NCBI GenBank assembly: GCA_030761205.1
Contig: JAULJL010000003.1
Span: 31,778,301-31,842,300, forward strand
Reading direction: 5' to 3'
Length of the DNA stretch: 64,000 nucleotides
Origin: Fremontodendron californicum
Taxonomy: Eukaryota; Streptophyta; Magnoliopsida; Malvales; Malvaceae
Numbering within the stretch: the stretch's first letter is position 1; every line of letters starts with the position of its first letter. Shown in pieces: positions 22,641 through 35,861 of the stretch. The position numbers and the translations under genes were made by a program. Below the pieces are notes generated by a model. That model was not told where the DNA came from, made no database searches, and saw nothing but the letters and a program-made list of their open reading frames with translations.

Positions 22641-24665
22641 AAGGCGTTTAAGCCGTTTCTGGACGTAAAACCAGAGGAAGATGTGAGCCACAATCACAAC
22701 TACAATAAATGACTTCTCAGCTTTTGGTTTGATTTGCAATAATTTCATTTCGGTTTAATTTACGTGTTGTTCGATTTGTGTAATTATTCTCGTATTTCTT
22801 GCATTGGTCTTTTACGGTTGATTTTTCTTCTCTTTTTGATTTTCTTCCTGAAATCACGCAAAAATCTTTTGTTAGGTTAACATTTTCTTCTGACAGGTCA
22901 AATACACTTTCGGCGACATATTTAACATTTTGTTTGTTGTGTCTCAGTTATAATAAGTGGTTAGCAACCTCTGCAGGTAATATCTCCTAAATTCTACCTT
23001 CAAAATTTGACATTGGGGACAATGTCATATTTTAGTAGGGGGTAAGGGACATATTTTGCTAATTTAAAAAAAAAAAAAATTGTTGTGTTTTAAGCAATTT
23101 AGAAGTATTCATTCTGAACAAGGTCTGAGTAAGGGAGACTTGAGACATACCTTGTCAGTTTGATTTAATCTTTTTCTTCTTCAAAAAAAAAAAAAAAAAA
23201 AAGCATGTTTAGACTTAGTGTGTTTTTTTAGTTACTTTCAATACTATAATGAGATATGAATTGCATAAGTCTAAAGCAGATTTATTAGTGAGAAGATTTT
23301 CATGAGAATTGAGCTTGATATCAACCTTTTTATGAGCCAATGTTAATATGATATGTTGATTGAGAAAGAAGCATGTTTAGACTTAATCTGACTTGTATAA
23401 TCATCCTTGTGAGTTTTTGAGCCTATAATGATTGATAATCAATCTAATTTCTTTCTTGAGTGCTCTTATGATTACATGATTCTCTAGAACTTGCTTTAAA
23501 CCGTTTGATACTATATTGATACATGTGACAACATGAATATGATAGAGGCATTAGGATTATAACCAGAGCCAAACAGCCATCCATTATTAATGTTCTAAGA
23601 GAACATCCCCACTAGTGAGCCAATTTGAGCCTACATTAAATATGCTATTTTATTGGTAACCACAACTTACACCTAGCCTAAATATACTTATATCCTTACC
23701 CTTGTTCTAAAGATGGATTATATATTTTGAGACATATTGCAAAAAAACAAGGGATATTTTTAGTTGAAAATTTGGGTTAGAAACAAAAGATAAGTGTGGG
23801 GGAAGAAAAGAAAAGAAAAAGTCAAGAGAAAAAGAAAAGGATCATTGTCAAATACATTCCCATATTAAAAAAAAAAAAAAAAAAGAATCTTCTCTTGAAC
23901 TTCTAGAAAAAGATGTTACAAAGTTGGTTAGAATGATGCAAAGGCTCAACATGAATATTTAGCCTATGTTATTATGTGCTTTATAAGAGTTTTGAGAAGT
24001 TTTATTTGTATGATCTTATTATGTCTCTAAAATCTATGAACTCTTTGGAACCTTTGTGATATCTTTATCCTTTTGTTCTTTAACCACATTATAACCCTTT
24101 GGCCCCATTACAACCTTGAATAAAGACCTCTTGATTTATGAAGTTGTATGATCTAAATAGTGGAGAATAGGTGGACAAGCAAGCATATGGTAGAAGTGTT
24201 TTCATGAGATTGATTGAGTGTAAACACTTTACCACTACTTTAAAGAGTGAAAATCAAGAGAGTATCCCATGTGAGAAGTTGAGATTAAGTTTGAATATGC
24301 ACTATTTTGATTGAAATATGTTATGTTAATATTGGCTTAACTCAAACTATTTACATTCAAGCAAGATTTTTTGTGAATTTCTTTAAGCTATTGATTAGTT
24401 TTTAAGACTTGTCCAATGATTATCTCTAATTTATATTGGAAGGATTAGTTATAATTATTATTTTTAGTTTTTCTTATGTCTTCAATGTTTGTGGGTATCG
24501 TCCTAGTAAACCCTCACGAGACTAAACTCGTCCACTAGGGACACCTAGGGGTTTAAAGGCTTGTGTCACATGCTAAGTGCCACCGTGATTTCCTACGAAA
24601 ATGGATTAGATTAGATTTTCTTATTTTATTTTTATTGAGTCGTTGCTAGGGACTAGCAACAATCT
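22641..24665 (+). other. 3' noncoding region of element B
   Basis: About 2 kb with no credible gene. It is conserved with 60653-62741 in C. It contains the hairpin at 23009-23026 followed by a G-run, several A-tracts (23061, 23185, 23867), and an internal AAGTGTGGGGG polypurine-like copy near 23793. The LOG gene present in C is absent here, with a scar at 22915-22919. Confidence 0.75.
23009..23026 (+). other. Stem-loop GACATTG/CAATGTC in the element B 3' region
   Basis: GACATTGGGGACAATGTC is a perfect 7-bp stem with a GGGA loop, followed closely by TAGTAGGGGG. Related stems with different outer pairs occur in C at 58916-58935, 60746-60763 and 61172-61193. Confidence 0.6.
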
Positions 24666-24678
24666 AAGTGTGGGGGTG
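24666..24678 (+). other. Polypurine tract of element B
   Basis: AAGTGTGGGGGTG directly precedes the 3' LTR, where plus-strand DNA synthesis would be primed. Confidence 0.85.
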
Positions 24679-26161
24679 TGATAACTCGTATAATTATATA
24701 GTTTTTAGTTATGTTTTATTATTGTTTTGTGTCAAATACGAGTTATTATTGTTTAGTCTAATTGTGTTTATGATCTTTTATATTTTTATGTAATTTGGTG
24801 TTTTTCACAAGTTTCTTTGAGTGATTTCAGATTACTAGAATTAAGGGCAAATCCAGTTCAGTTCCAGTTCCGACACTGTTTACCATATCAGCTATATCTC
24901 GAGTTTCACTGAAGCAATAAGGCTGAAATTTGTAGCCGTGCAAAGCTAAGAGGCATATCTATCTTTTTCATGTTTTACACTTCTTGAAACGGAGTCGTTT
25001 TCCCTAGTGAAATCGACCATCAAGTTGGCTGATGTGCAATGACGTCTGTGCTGACCTGTTTTCGTATTTTGCCCATATCTTCTTATCCACATCAGCAAAT
25101 GAGCTGATTCCAACGGCTATGGATCCGTAACTGATAGGGGTATATTTTTCTAGAAGACAATTTTATCAGATCGAGCCTCCAACATTGACAAAATCGACCA
25201 TCAAGCTGGCTGATCAGAATTGTCATACAATATGACGAAAATTGTTAGAAAAATGCACCCACCTATTATACCTACCTTTGAAATTTGTAAAGCTTGTCTC
25301 TTGTCATTTAGCCCTCCAAAATGTGTATAAATAGAGGGCCTTGGATGAGTATTGGGATACATTATACATTGGTAGGATAGCCATTGTAATAAAATTCTCT
25401 AAGTTTTCTTTTTCTTTCCTTTCTCTAGTTTTCTTTTTCTTCTTACATTTCTTTTCATTTTATTCATATCTAGTATGTGTTTCTAATCATATTGTGGAGG
25501 TGATGAGGTGAAGCTCTTGGTAAATGCTAAGGTTAGTCTCTTAAACATGAGCTAAAATGAATCATCATTTATAAGCACTAGCATAGATAATATTTTCTTT
25601 TGGTTTAAAATCATACTTGCAAAGTAGAGATCTTGATTCATTATTGACAATGAAAATGGCACAGTAAATGCTTGGTTTCATAACCTTGATTTGTTGTAGA
25701 CATATACCTTGGCATAAGGAATGCTTGGACTCTTTTTATGAGTTTTGAGGACACCAAATGAACATAATATCATATGCTATGGACGTTGGACAATTTGGAC
25801 TGAATTGCTAAACCTTCCGATTGGAACCTCCCTTATGTGTGGATTTCAATTGTGTAATAAAACAAGATTAATCTTAGCATAACACCAAGAGTGGATTCTC
25901 TAACCTCAACATCCTTTCTTATTGTTTTTTATATTTTGTTTAATTTCTTTTATGTTATTTTATTTATTTTGTTCTCTAATATCTTGTTTATTTTGTTTTG
26001 TTGTTGATTCCCTAATATCTTGTTTACTTTCTTTTTCTTATATATTTATAAACTTATACTTACTAATACGCTTCCCTGTGGTTCGACCTCGGACACCCGA
26101 GAATTTATTACTTGAACATAACCTGCACTTGGGTTTACAACTCTTAATTGAGTTTCCATCA
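24679..26161 (+). repeat. 3' LTR of element B
   Basis: 1483 bp, the same length as the 5' LTR, with one base difference seen by eye. TATA box at 25326-25333. Confidence 0.95.
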
Positions 26162-27441
26162 GAAACTCCATCACGAAGTCAGAAAATCTGTGAATTTTAG
26201 CAAAAGACAGAAACTGAGACTGTTTGACAAGATATCTTGAGTGAAGAATTCCTTAAGTGGGGCATCAATGAACAATTGAAGACTCTGTCTTAAAGTCATA
26301 TAATCTGTGAACCTCAAAGAAACCATGGATTAGAAATTATGGCACAATCATTTGATTGCATTTATTTTAGGAAACATACAAGCATTTGCAAAGCATCACA
26401 TTCTCATCATTGCATTTAGTTAACAGTGCAGAAATCAGGGAAACTCCTACTTCCCCAAAGAGAAATCGTGTTGCTTCTCAAAAGATTTAGACTCTGAGAT
26501 CACCATCAAGGTATTTATTTCTGTTTTAAATCGAATTCATTTTGTTTATCAGACGAGTTGAGCCTTGAGACCGTCATCAAGATATTTTCAAAATCCTAGT
26601 TTTAAAGACCTTCGGGCACCAATTTTTAAAGACCTTCGGGCACCAGTCTTAAAGACCTTCGGGCACCAGTTTTTTCAAGACCTTCGGGCACCAGTTTTAA
26701 AGACCTTCGGGCACCAGTTTTTAAAGATCTTCGGGCACCAGTTTTAAAGACCTTCGGGCACCAATTTTTCAAGACCTCCGGGCACCATTTTAAAGACCTT
26801 CGGGCACCAGTTTTTAAAGACTTTCGGGCACCAGTTTTTTAAAGACCTTCGGGCACAATTTTTTCAAGACCTCCGGGCACCATTTTAAAGACATTCGGGC
26901 ACCAGTTTTAAAGACCTTCGGGCACTAGTTTTTAAAGACCTTCGGGCACCAGTTTTAAAGACTTCGGGCACCAATTTTTCAAGACCTCCGGGCACCATTT
27001 TAAAGACCTTCGGGCACCAGTTTTTTAAAGACCTTCGGGCACCAGTTTTAAAGACCTTCGGGCACTAGTTTTTAAAGCGCTTCGGGCACCAGTTTTTAAA
27101 GACCTTCGGGCACCAGTTTTAAAGACCTTCGGGCACCAGTTTTTTTAAGACTTCCGGGCACCATTTTAAAGACCTTCGGGCACCTGTTTTTTTAAGACCT
27201 TCGGGCATCATTTTTAAGATCTTAGGGCACATTTTTTTTTTTTTGAAAATCGAATCCGTTTCCTTAAGACAAATCTTCAATTTACAGCTTTTTTCAAAAA
27301 AAAAAAAATTGTGAAAAAATTATAGAAGAATGAAGAAGAAACCCCTTTCCCTTCACATGTGATTTCACTGACCGTACAAAATTAGTGTTTGTTTATCTTT
27401 GCCTGATTCCTGATTCTCAGCAATAGCCAAAGAGGGGCAGC
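26162..27441 (+). other. 3' part of internal region 1 after element B, ending in a polypurine tract
   Basis: Continues the interrupted A sequence (GAAACTCCATCACG). It is non-coding, carries the minisatellite at 26599-27236, and ends with AAAGAGGGGCAGC (27429-27441), the polypurine tract before LTR2. Confidence 0.85.
26599..27236 (+). repeat. Minisatellite array, unit about 24 bp (TTTTAAAGACCTTCGGGCACC)
   Basis: More than 20 head-to-tail units vary in T-run length and in CTTCGGG versus CTCCGGG. Short frames across it (KDLRAP.., KTFGHQF..) are repeat by-products. Tandem repeats in the 3' untranslated region are characteristic of Ogre-type elements and are known seeds of satellite DNA. Confidence 0.93.
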
Positions 27442-29496
27442 TGTAGACACCTAATTTTGTCCGGACCACTAAAACAAATATGTTTTCTTCCTAAATTGAT
27501 GTTTGCGAGTGTAAAAAGATTTTTTTCATCTTGCAGGTGGTACCCCGAGACATAGTTTAAGAGGGCGAGTATAAAAAGTCAAACTTGAAAAAAGTCAACC
27601 CCGAAAAAGTCAACCCCAGAAAGTCAACTACTGAAAAAGTCAACCCACTTTCAAAATCAAGATTTTAAGTTCAATTGAAAAATGGCGAAAGAATTTTGAT
27701 AATCCGAGGTCTACATTGAAAGATATTGAGTTCGGAAGTTGGGATTTGGAGATTCAGTAGAAAGGAAACCCTAATCCGAGAAATTTGGGGAAAAGTGCTT
27801 AAACGATCAAATTGGTCAAAATTGAAGATTCCAAATGAAAGGTAAGCACTGACTACGGGTAATGGAGAAGCCACTAGCAAGAAAAACCGAAAGAAAAGTC
27901 AATCCGGGAGAAAACCGGGAATTAGGGTTTTCGGACAGAATTACAAAAATGGTCTGACTTGGTAAGACCAAAGCCCCAAATGGTTGAGGAATGATTGAAA
28001 AGGGATAGCCCAAGGCTCGGCTTGAAGAAAATCTGAAAATCGGACTTGTTTTGAGCAAAATCGGGTTTCAGAGGTAAAAGGGCAAAATTGAAAATTTGGG
28101 AAAAATAGCAAATGGACTCCAAAAATTCTGAAAATTTGCAAATCTCATTTTAAAATCATTTTAAAGAGATTGGCGAAAGAAAATCTTGATTCGGAGTTCG
28201 TTTGCAAAATGGCCAAATCCCGAGCTCCTATGTAGTAATTCAAGCCGATAAATCCAGAAAAAATATCAAATGAGCTCCAAAAATTATGAAAACTTCCAGA
28301 TCACACTTTTAAATTATTTGGAAGAGATTGGTGAAGAAAAATCTTGATTTGGAGCTCGTTTAAAAAATGGTAAAATGTAGGGGCATAAAAAAGCATTTTT
28401 GGAAGAAAAAATCCAAATAAATAGCAAACGGACTCGGATAATTTTGAAAACCTCCAGAACTCAATGTTTTATTATTTTGGAAGTATTAAAAAATAAAAAT
28501 TGAATTAGGAGTCCATTTGATATTTATTTGCATCCGGGGGGCAAAACGGTCATTTCACCCAAGCAACCGAAAAGGGCTTCTTTGGGCCTTTCAAAAAATC
28601 AGACTTGGGCTGGAAAAAAGAAGTCCTGGCCTGCCAAGGCCCAAAGGAAGGAGGAAGCTTCTGATTTTTCAATCAAATGGCTAAAAATTAAGAGTTAGTT
28701 AGAGATTCTATTTGATCAAGCCATGGTGATTAAGCCACATAGGCCAAGAGAGAGTGTCAACATTATTCTTGAACATCTATAATTTGGGATAGCTGATATG
28801 CTAATCTAAGGGTAATAATTTCATGATTTTTTCACCTTGAATTATTAGCCATTTGATGGAAAATTGGTTACAAAAAAATGACAACATCCTTGAGAATATA
28901 GGGGCATTCGGCCAACATGAAAAGGGGGTTCAGATTTTTCAATTTTTTTTTTGGCTGAGTTCTCTCAGTTTTTCTTGGTTTTTCTCTCTTTGGTTGAAGG
29001 CAAAAAGAAAAAGTTTAGAAAAGAAAGGAAAGTTTGAAGAGATAAAGCTTGAAATATTAGCTTCTTGAGGTTGCTCTTTAGCACCAACTCTTGCACTTTC
29101 TTGATTTTTCATTCTTATTTTTGCTATTTTAATTACTATTTCGTGAGTTTCCTTTTTAAATAAATGTTTTTTATTGTTCTTCTTAAGTTATTTCTTCATC
29201 TCTTTCTTAAATATATTTTTTACAATTTTTTTACAATATTCTCACCATGGCCGAATTGCCTACATTCTTTATTTAATGTTGCTGTTTTGGTTCATTTTAT
29301 CATGTTGTTTATGTTATTTTCTTTGATCTTGATGTTTTAAATGCTATTCTACTTCATATAATTGAGTTATATTTTAATTTGGTTGCTTTGTTTGTTGCCA
29401 TTTATGATTTAAATATCATGTTCTTGCATTTTTAATTTTCTGTTTTCATGATGTTTAAATTTGAGCATGTTTTAGATTTAGTATATCAAGTGTTTG
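27442..29496 (+). repeat. LTR2 of block A, truncated after 2055 bp
   Basis: Begins TGTAGACACC and matches LTR1 from its start to GTATATCAAGTGTTTG, then breaks off inside the first 83-bp tandem unit. It is followed directly by the minisatellite. Confidence 0.9.
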
Positions 29497-30168
29497 CCAG
29501 TTTTTTAAAGACCTTCGAGCACCAGTTTTTCAAGACCTTCGGGCAACATTTTAAAGACCTTCGGGCACCAGTTTTTAAAGACCTTCGGGCACCAGTTTTA
29601 AAGACCTTCGGGCACCAATTTTTCAAGACCTCCGGGCACCATTTTAAAGACCTTCAGGCACCAGTTTTTTAATGACCTTCGGGCGTCAATTTTAAAGACC
29701 TTCGCGCACCAATTTTAAAGACCTTCGGGCACCAGTTTTAAAGACCTTCGAGCACCAGTTTTAAAGACCTTCGGGCACCAGTTTTTAAAGACCTTCGGAC
29801 ACCAGTTTTAAAGACCTTCGGGCACCAGTTTTTTTAAGACTTCCGGGCACCATTTTAAAGACCTTCGGGCACTTGTTTTTTTTAAGACCTTCGGGCATCA
29901 TTTTTAAGATCTTTGGGCATAATTTTTTTTCTTTTGAAAATCGAATCCATTTCCTTAAGACGGGTCGAGCCTTGATTAGTTAGGGAATTCAATTTAAGGA
30001 CAAATCTTCAATTTACAGCTTTTAAAAAAAAAAAATTGTGAAAAAATGATAGAAGAATGAAGAAGAAACCCCTTTCCCTTCACATGTGATTTCACTGACC
30101 GTACAAAATTAGTGTTTGTTTAACTTTGCCTGATTCCTGATTCTCAGCAATAGCCAAAGAGGGACAGC
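29497..30168 (+). repeat. Tail of a lost internal region: minisatellite, 3' end and polypurine tract
   Basis: 29497-29925 is the same CTTCGGGCACC minisatellite. 29926-30168 matches the sequence just before LTR2 and LTR4 and ends AAAGAGGGACAGC. It implies that another internal region once lay here and was deleted between LTR2 and its minisatellite. Confidence 0.85.
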
Positions 30169-33100
30169 GGTAGACACCTAATTTTGTCCGGACCACTAAA
30201 ACAGGTATGTTTTCTTCCTAAATTGATGTTTCCGATTGTAAAAAGATTTTTTTCATCTTGCAGGTGGTACCCCGAGACTTAGTTTAAAAGGGCGAGTATA
30301 AAAAGTCAAACTTGAAAAAAGTCAACCCCGAAAAAGTCAACTACTGAAAAAGTCAACCCACTTTCAAAATCAAGATTTTAAGTTCAATTGAAAAATGGCG
30401 AAAGAATTTTGATAATCCGAGGTCTACATTGAAAGATATTGAGTTCGGAAGTTGGGATTTGGAGATTTAGTAGAATAGAAACCCTAATCCGAGAAATTTG
30501 GGGAAAAGTGCTTAAACGATCAAATTGGTCGAAATTGAAGATTCCAAATGAAAGATAAGCACTGACTACGGGTAATGGAGAAGCCACTTGCAAGAAAAAC
30601 CGAAAGAAAAGTCAATCCGGGAGAAAACCGGAAATTAGGGTTTTCGGTGGATTTCGGTGAAATCGGGCAGAATTACAGAAATGGTCCGACTTGGTAAGAC
30701 CAAAGCCCCAAATGGATGAGTAATGATTAAAAAGGGATAGCCCAAGGCTCGGCTTGAAGAAAATCTAAAAATAAGACTTGTTTTGAGCAAAACCGGGTTT
30801 CGGAGGTAAAAGGGCAAAATTGGAAAATTTGGGAAAAATAGCAAATGGACTCCGAAAATTCTGAAAATTTGCAAATCTCATTTTAAAATCATTTTGAAGA
30901 GATTGGTGAAAGAAAATCTTGATTCGGAGTTCGTTTGCAAAATGGCCAAATCCGAGCTCATATGTAGTAATTCAAGCTGATAAATCCCGAAAAAATACCA
31001 AATGAGATCCAAAAATTATGAAAACTTCCAGATCACACTTTTATATTATTTGGAAGAGATTGGTGAATAAAAATCTTGATTTGGAGCTCGTTTAAAAAAT
31101 GGTAAAATGTAAGGGCATAAAAGGGCATTTTTGAAGACAAAATCCAAATAAATAGCAAACGGACTCGGATAATTTTGAAAACCTCCAGAACTCAATGTTT
31201 ATTATTTTGGAAGTATTAAAAAAAGAAAAACTGAATTGGAGTCCGTTTGATATTTATTTGCATCCGGGGGGCAAAACGGTCATTTCACCCAAGCAAACGA
31301 AAAAGGCTTCTTTGGGCCTTTCAAAAAATCAGACTTGGGCTGGAAAAAAGAAGTGCTGGCCTGAAAAGGCCCAAAGGAAGGAGGAAGCTTCTGATTTTTC
31401 AATCAAATGTCTAAAAATTAAGAGTTAGTTGATTAAGCCACATAGGCCAAGAGAGAGTGTCAACATTATTCTTCAACATCTGTAATTTGGGACAGCTGAT
31501 ATGCTAATCTAAGGGTGATAATTTCATGATTTTTTCACCTTGAATTATTAGCCATTTGATGGAAAATTGGTTACAAAAAAATGACAACATCCTTGAGAAT
31601 ATAGGGGCATTCGGCCAGCATGAAAAGGGAGTTCAGAATTTTTTTTTTGGCTGAGTTCTCTTAGTTTTTCTTGGTTTTTCTCTCTTTGGTTGAAGGCAAA
31701 AAGAAAAAGTTTAGAAAATAAAGGAAAGTTTGAAGAGATAAGGCTTGAAATATTAGCTTCTTGAGGTTGCTCTTTAGCACCAACTCTTGCACTTTCTTGA
31801 TTTTTCATTCTTATTTTTGCTATTTTAATTACTATTTCGTGAGTTTCCTTTTTAAATAAATGTTTTTTATTGTTCTTCTTAAGTTATTTCTTCATCTCTT
31901 TCTTAAATATATTTTTTACAATTTTTTTACAATATTCTCACCATGGCCGAATTGCCTACATTCTTTATTTAATGTTGCTGTTTTGGTTCATTTTATCATG
32001 TTGTTTATGTTATTTTCTTTGATCTTGATGTTTTAAATGCTATTCTACTTCATATAATTGAGTTATATTTTAATTTGGTTGCTTTGTTTGTTGCCATTTA
32101 TGATTTAAATATCATGTTCTTGCATTTTTAATTTTCTGTTTTCATGATGTTTAAATTTGAGCATGTTTTAGATTTAGTATATCAAGTGTTTGTGAAAATG
32201 CTTGTGTGGTTTTTGCATGATTTGAGTTTTATATTTTAGTTGAGCATGTTTTAGATTTAGTATATTAAGTGTTTGTGAAAATGCTTGTGTGGTTTTTGCA
32301 TGATTTGAGTTTTATATTTTAGTTGAGCATGTTAGTATATCAAGTGTTTGTGAAAATGCCATGCTTGTTGGAGCTTGAGGCCATTTGGCTACTCCATGTG
32401 TTTTGCATTGTGTGTTGCATTTTTGCCATGTTAGTTGGTAGGTTTTTGCATTTGCATGACATTTGATTTAGTTTTGCATGCTTGTATACCAAGTGTTTGT
32501 GAAAATGCCATGTTTGTTAGTCACATAGGCCATTCGGCCACTCCTTGAATTTTTGCATTATATGTGCATTCTTGCCATGTTCGTTGATAGGTTAGCATTT
32601 GCATGATATTTGTTTGAGTTCTTGGTTTAAGCATGCTTTGTGTTTGTGAAAATGCCATGCATATTTTTGTTATTAAGTTTGGTTTATTTGTCATGCATGT
32701 TCATGCATTTTAGGTCTAGGTTGCATTAAATGCCATGCAAGTTCATTTAGGTCTAAGTCACTATATTTATGCCATGCAATTTCATGCACTATGTTTGCTG
32801 TATTTTTTCATGCATTTCATGTTCATGCCACTTGAATAATGAATTAGGCCAATTAATGGTTCAAAGTCATGCTCTCTTGAGCACACTTGTGGAAAATTAA
32901 GTTTGTCAAATTGATTATTCTACCTTTGTGATTTTTTTTACTTAGCCAATTTTTATCTAACATTCAAAAAGTCCTAGCTACTGTTTGTGAGCGATTTTGT
33001 GAGTCTTAAATATTTTTACTTTGATTTTTAAATGATTTTGTCAAAGGCAAAAATGTATTTTGGCAAAGCAGTTTTTTTCACCCAGTACTCGTACTTTCCC

Positions 33101-34898
33101 GATTTTTCTGGGAATTCATCTTTGATCAAAAAATTAATCTGATTTTTTCATGTGTAGTTTTTCATGTCTTGAGTCTCCAGTATTTTGTTTAGAATTTTTT
33201 GAATTTTGAAAAATAGGATAAAAAATCGTGGCTTAAAACTAGACACTGGAGTCAGAATTGAATTTAAAGAAAAATCATTTTTCTGTTTTGGTTAAGTTAC
33301 TTAGAGGGGGCTGATTAGGAAGGTTAGCTACTGACTTAGGGTAGTTTCTAAGCCTTTTTTAAACTCTAATAATGATTTTTTTTTAAAGTCTCGGGTTAAA
33401 GGTAGTCAAGTCCGGATTTTTAAACTTAGGAAATTAGAGCCATTTTAAAAAAATTAGCCCAGTTTTTATTTTTTAATTCAAGCTTTTCAAAATTGTTTTC
33501 AAACAATCACAAAGTATTTTGGTTTTAGAATATTTAATTTGACATATTTTCCTAAGGTAGCCGGATATCTTTTTAGATATACGGATTTCCTCAATTAAAG
33601 GAAAAAATACATTTTCATGCATTGCATTTTCCATATTCATGCATTTTATATAATATGTGATTTTTGCTATGATAATTTCTATGATATTGTTATAATTTTG
33701 AGTTATGTTATATTCTTTATTATATGATTTGGAATATTTCATGATATCCTATACTTTTTATTTAATTATTTTTTTGTTGTTATATTATTTAGCATATACT
33801 ATGTTCATGCATTATTATTTTCATTTTTATTTCGATGCATATTATATGATAGCATTATTTTATATTCCATGTCATTTAAATTATATGCCATATCATCCAT
33901 ATTTGCCATGTCATTTAAATTATGTCATTTCATATAGAATATATTATGTTACCTAGGTTATTTTATTTCATATAGAATATATTATGTTACCTAGGTCATT
34001 TCACTTCATTTAGAATATATCATATGACTTAGGATATTGCATCTCATATAGAACATATTATGCTACCTAGGACATTTCATTTCATTTAGAATATGCTAAG
34101 GCATTTAAATTATATCATATCATTTAGGATGCATTATATTATTTAGATTTTGCTATGTCATTTTATTTATGTCATGTATATTCATATTCATATCTTTTAA
34201 AATGTTTTCAAAAGGATAATGATTTTTCAATAAAAAATAAAGATATTCCCGAGTTAAAATAATTCATGAGTTCTCTACCGGGTTTGCTGGAGGGAATATC
34301 ATCAAATTAGCATTAATAAAGGAATATCTTTCTTTCAAAAAACGAGAATGATTCAGAAAGTTTTCCAAATTAATAAAAATTTCTATATTTTACCACGTTT
34401 GTTGGGGAATATAGGAAAATTTTAAATTTATAAATTCCGGATCATTTTCAATTAAAAATGGAATTAATATTTTTTTAAATTGGGAATTAACTTGAAATAC
34501 TAAATATAAAATCAACTTTTTTACCGAGATTTGAGATAACACACGATTAATAAGGTACCGTTTTATACGAGTGTTGTGGGGGTGCTAATCCTTCCCCGCA
34601 CGTAACCGAGTCCCGAACCCGTTTCTTTGATTTCTCTGGTTTAAACGCAGACTTGAAATTGGTTTTAAAAATGTTTTAATTAATTTTTAAAATATTTTAT
34701 AAAACTGGTTTTAATAGGTGGCCGATCACACCTACCTAAAAAAGATTGGTGGTGACTCCATGTCTTTTTTTAAGGTCATTTTCAAAACCTTAATTTTTCT
34801 AGAGGAATGAAGTCGACTTTTTCTCGATTTTTTTTAATGTCACGCTTAACGAATAATAAAGTCTTGCGATGAGACTTGTTGTTTTTTAGGTTGCAACA
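30169..34898 (+). repeat. LTR3 of block A (4730 bp)
   Basis: Full length, but the first base is G instead of T (GGTAGACACC). It ends GTTGCAACA and is followed by the primer site of internal region 2. It lacks one module of the CCTAGG array compared with LTR1 (near 34090). Confidence 0.92.
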
Positions 34899-34901
34899 GC
34901 T

Positions 34902-34920
34902 TGGCGACTCCGCTGGGGAC
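34902..34920 (+). other. Primer binding site of internal region 2
   Basis: TGGCGACTCCGCTGGGGAC, identical to 5667-5685 and three bases after LTR3. Confidence 0.85.
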
Positions 34921-35861
34921 AATTAGAGAGTCAGGCCTAGAATTAGTCGTGTGTTATCAAAGTCTCGGTTTTGTTGGTTTAATTGGTATTTAATTTTAAT
35001 TCCCATATTTTTAAAATAAAAGAGAATTTTGAAAATAAAAAATATTTTAATATGTCCATATTCATGTGTATTCATATTATTATTTGTTCTATGGTTATTT
35101 TGTTGCGTATATTTATATGTTTGCTTGACTGATGCTTTATATTTTTTGATTTTAGTGGGGTATTTAGAATAAGGGGTGTAGAATAGGTGGTGACAGGTTT
35201 GTTTTGTTCCTCCGCACACACTGTATTTGCATTTGCATAACATGAATCCTCTACCCGGGTTCCGTCCTTTTAAGTGGGAGTAAAGTAACTACGCCTTCGT
35301 GATTGATCCTCCGTATGGGCTAGTGAAACACTTTCGGAGTATAAAGTACCTAATGCCTTCGTGATAATCCTCCTTACGGGCATAGGAAAATATACTCTAA
35401 CGAATTGAACCCGCTTTTATCTGGGTGCCTTACTAGCCTTCACCGGCGACAGTGAGGAACAATTCGGGGCCTTAGAACCGATTCACCTTCATATAGTGAA
35501 CCTAGACGAAGCCATGCCCGATTTCTGTTAGATACCCGAAGTTTAAGAACACATGGGGGAACATTTCCAACCTTTACCATCTTTCTATATGTTAGATACA
35601 AATTGGGTGAAGATGAACGAACATCATATCGCTAGTACTTTTTTATTATTTTGTCCCAAAGGCGTCGTAATGCCGAAGCTCTGTTTAAATTTTCGGGACA
35701 TTGTTTTTTTAAAAGCATGTTGTTATTTATGTTATATTTGTGAATTCATTTCCTTACTAATCTATTTCTTTCTGTTTTCTTTTCTTTGACATGCATCATA
35801 GACATCATCATACACTTGAAATTTATTGGCCTCGGGATAGTTATCAACCCAAAGGACTTTC
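34921..35861 (+). other. 5' leader of internal region 2, non-coding
   Basis: Matches 5686-6625 with scattered substitutions. No credible gene. Confidence 0.65.

Larger units (their letters stand above)
17356..26161 (+). mobile_element. Element B: young non-autonomous Athila-like LTR retrotransposon with viral-type cargo
   Basis: Complete 8806-bp element: two 1483-bp LTRs (17356-18838 and 24679-26161), GAAAC duplications, an Athila-type primer site, a polypurine tract and two intact ORFs. The LTRs show one difference by eye (GTTGAGG versus GTGGAGG at the equivalents of 18174 and 25497), so insertion is recent. RT, RNase H and the integrase core are absent. Gag-protease is fused in frame to the integrase C-terminal domain, and the downstream slot, where Athila elements may carry an env-like gene, holds a 178-aa carlavirus-like cysteine-rich protein. 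It can only have moved with enzymes supplied in trans. Confidence 0.93.

Noticed and set aside
22310..22693. Minus-strand ORFs over the cysteine-rich gene (also 59267-59800)
   Set aside because: Shadows of the plus-strand gene; no independent motif.
26565..26747. ORFs reading KDLRAP or KTFGHQF repeats (also at 29448-29672 and 46950-47153)
   Set aside because: By-products of the minisatellite period; no start context, and they differ among copies.
26599..27236. CRISPR-like array
   Set aside because: Units are contiguous with only T-run variation; there are no unique spacers, and the context is a plant retrotransposon 3' UTR.
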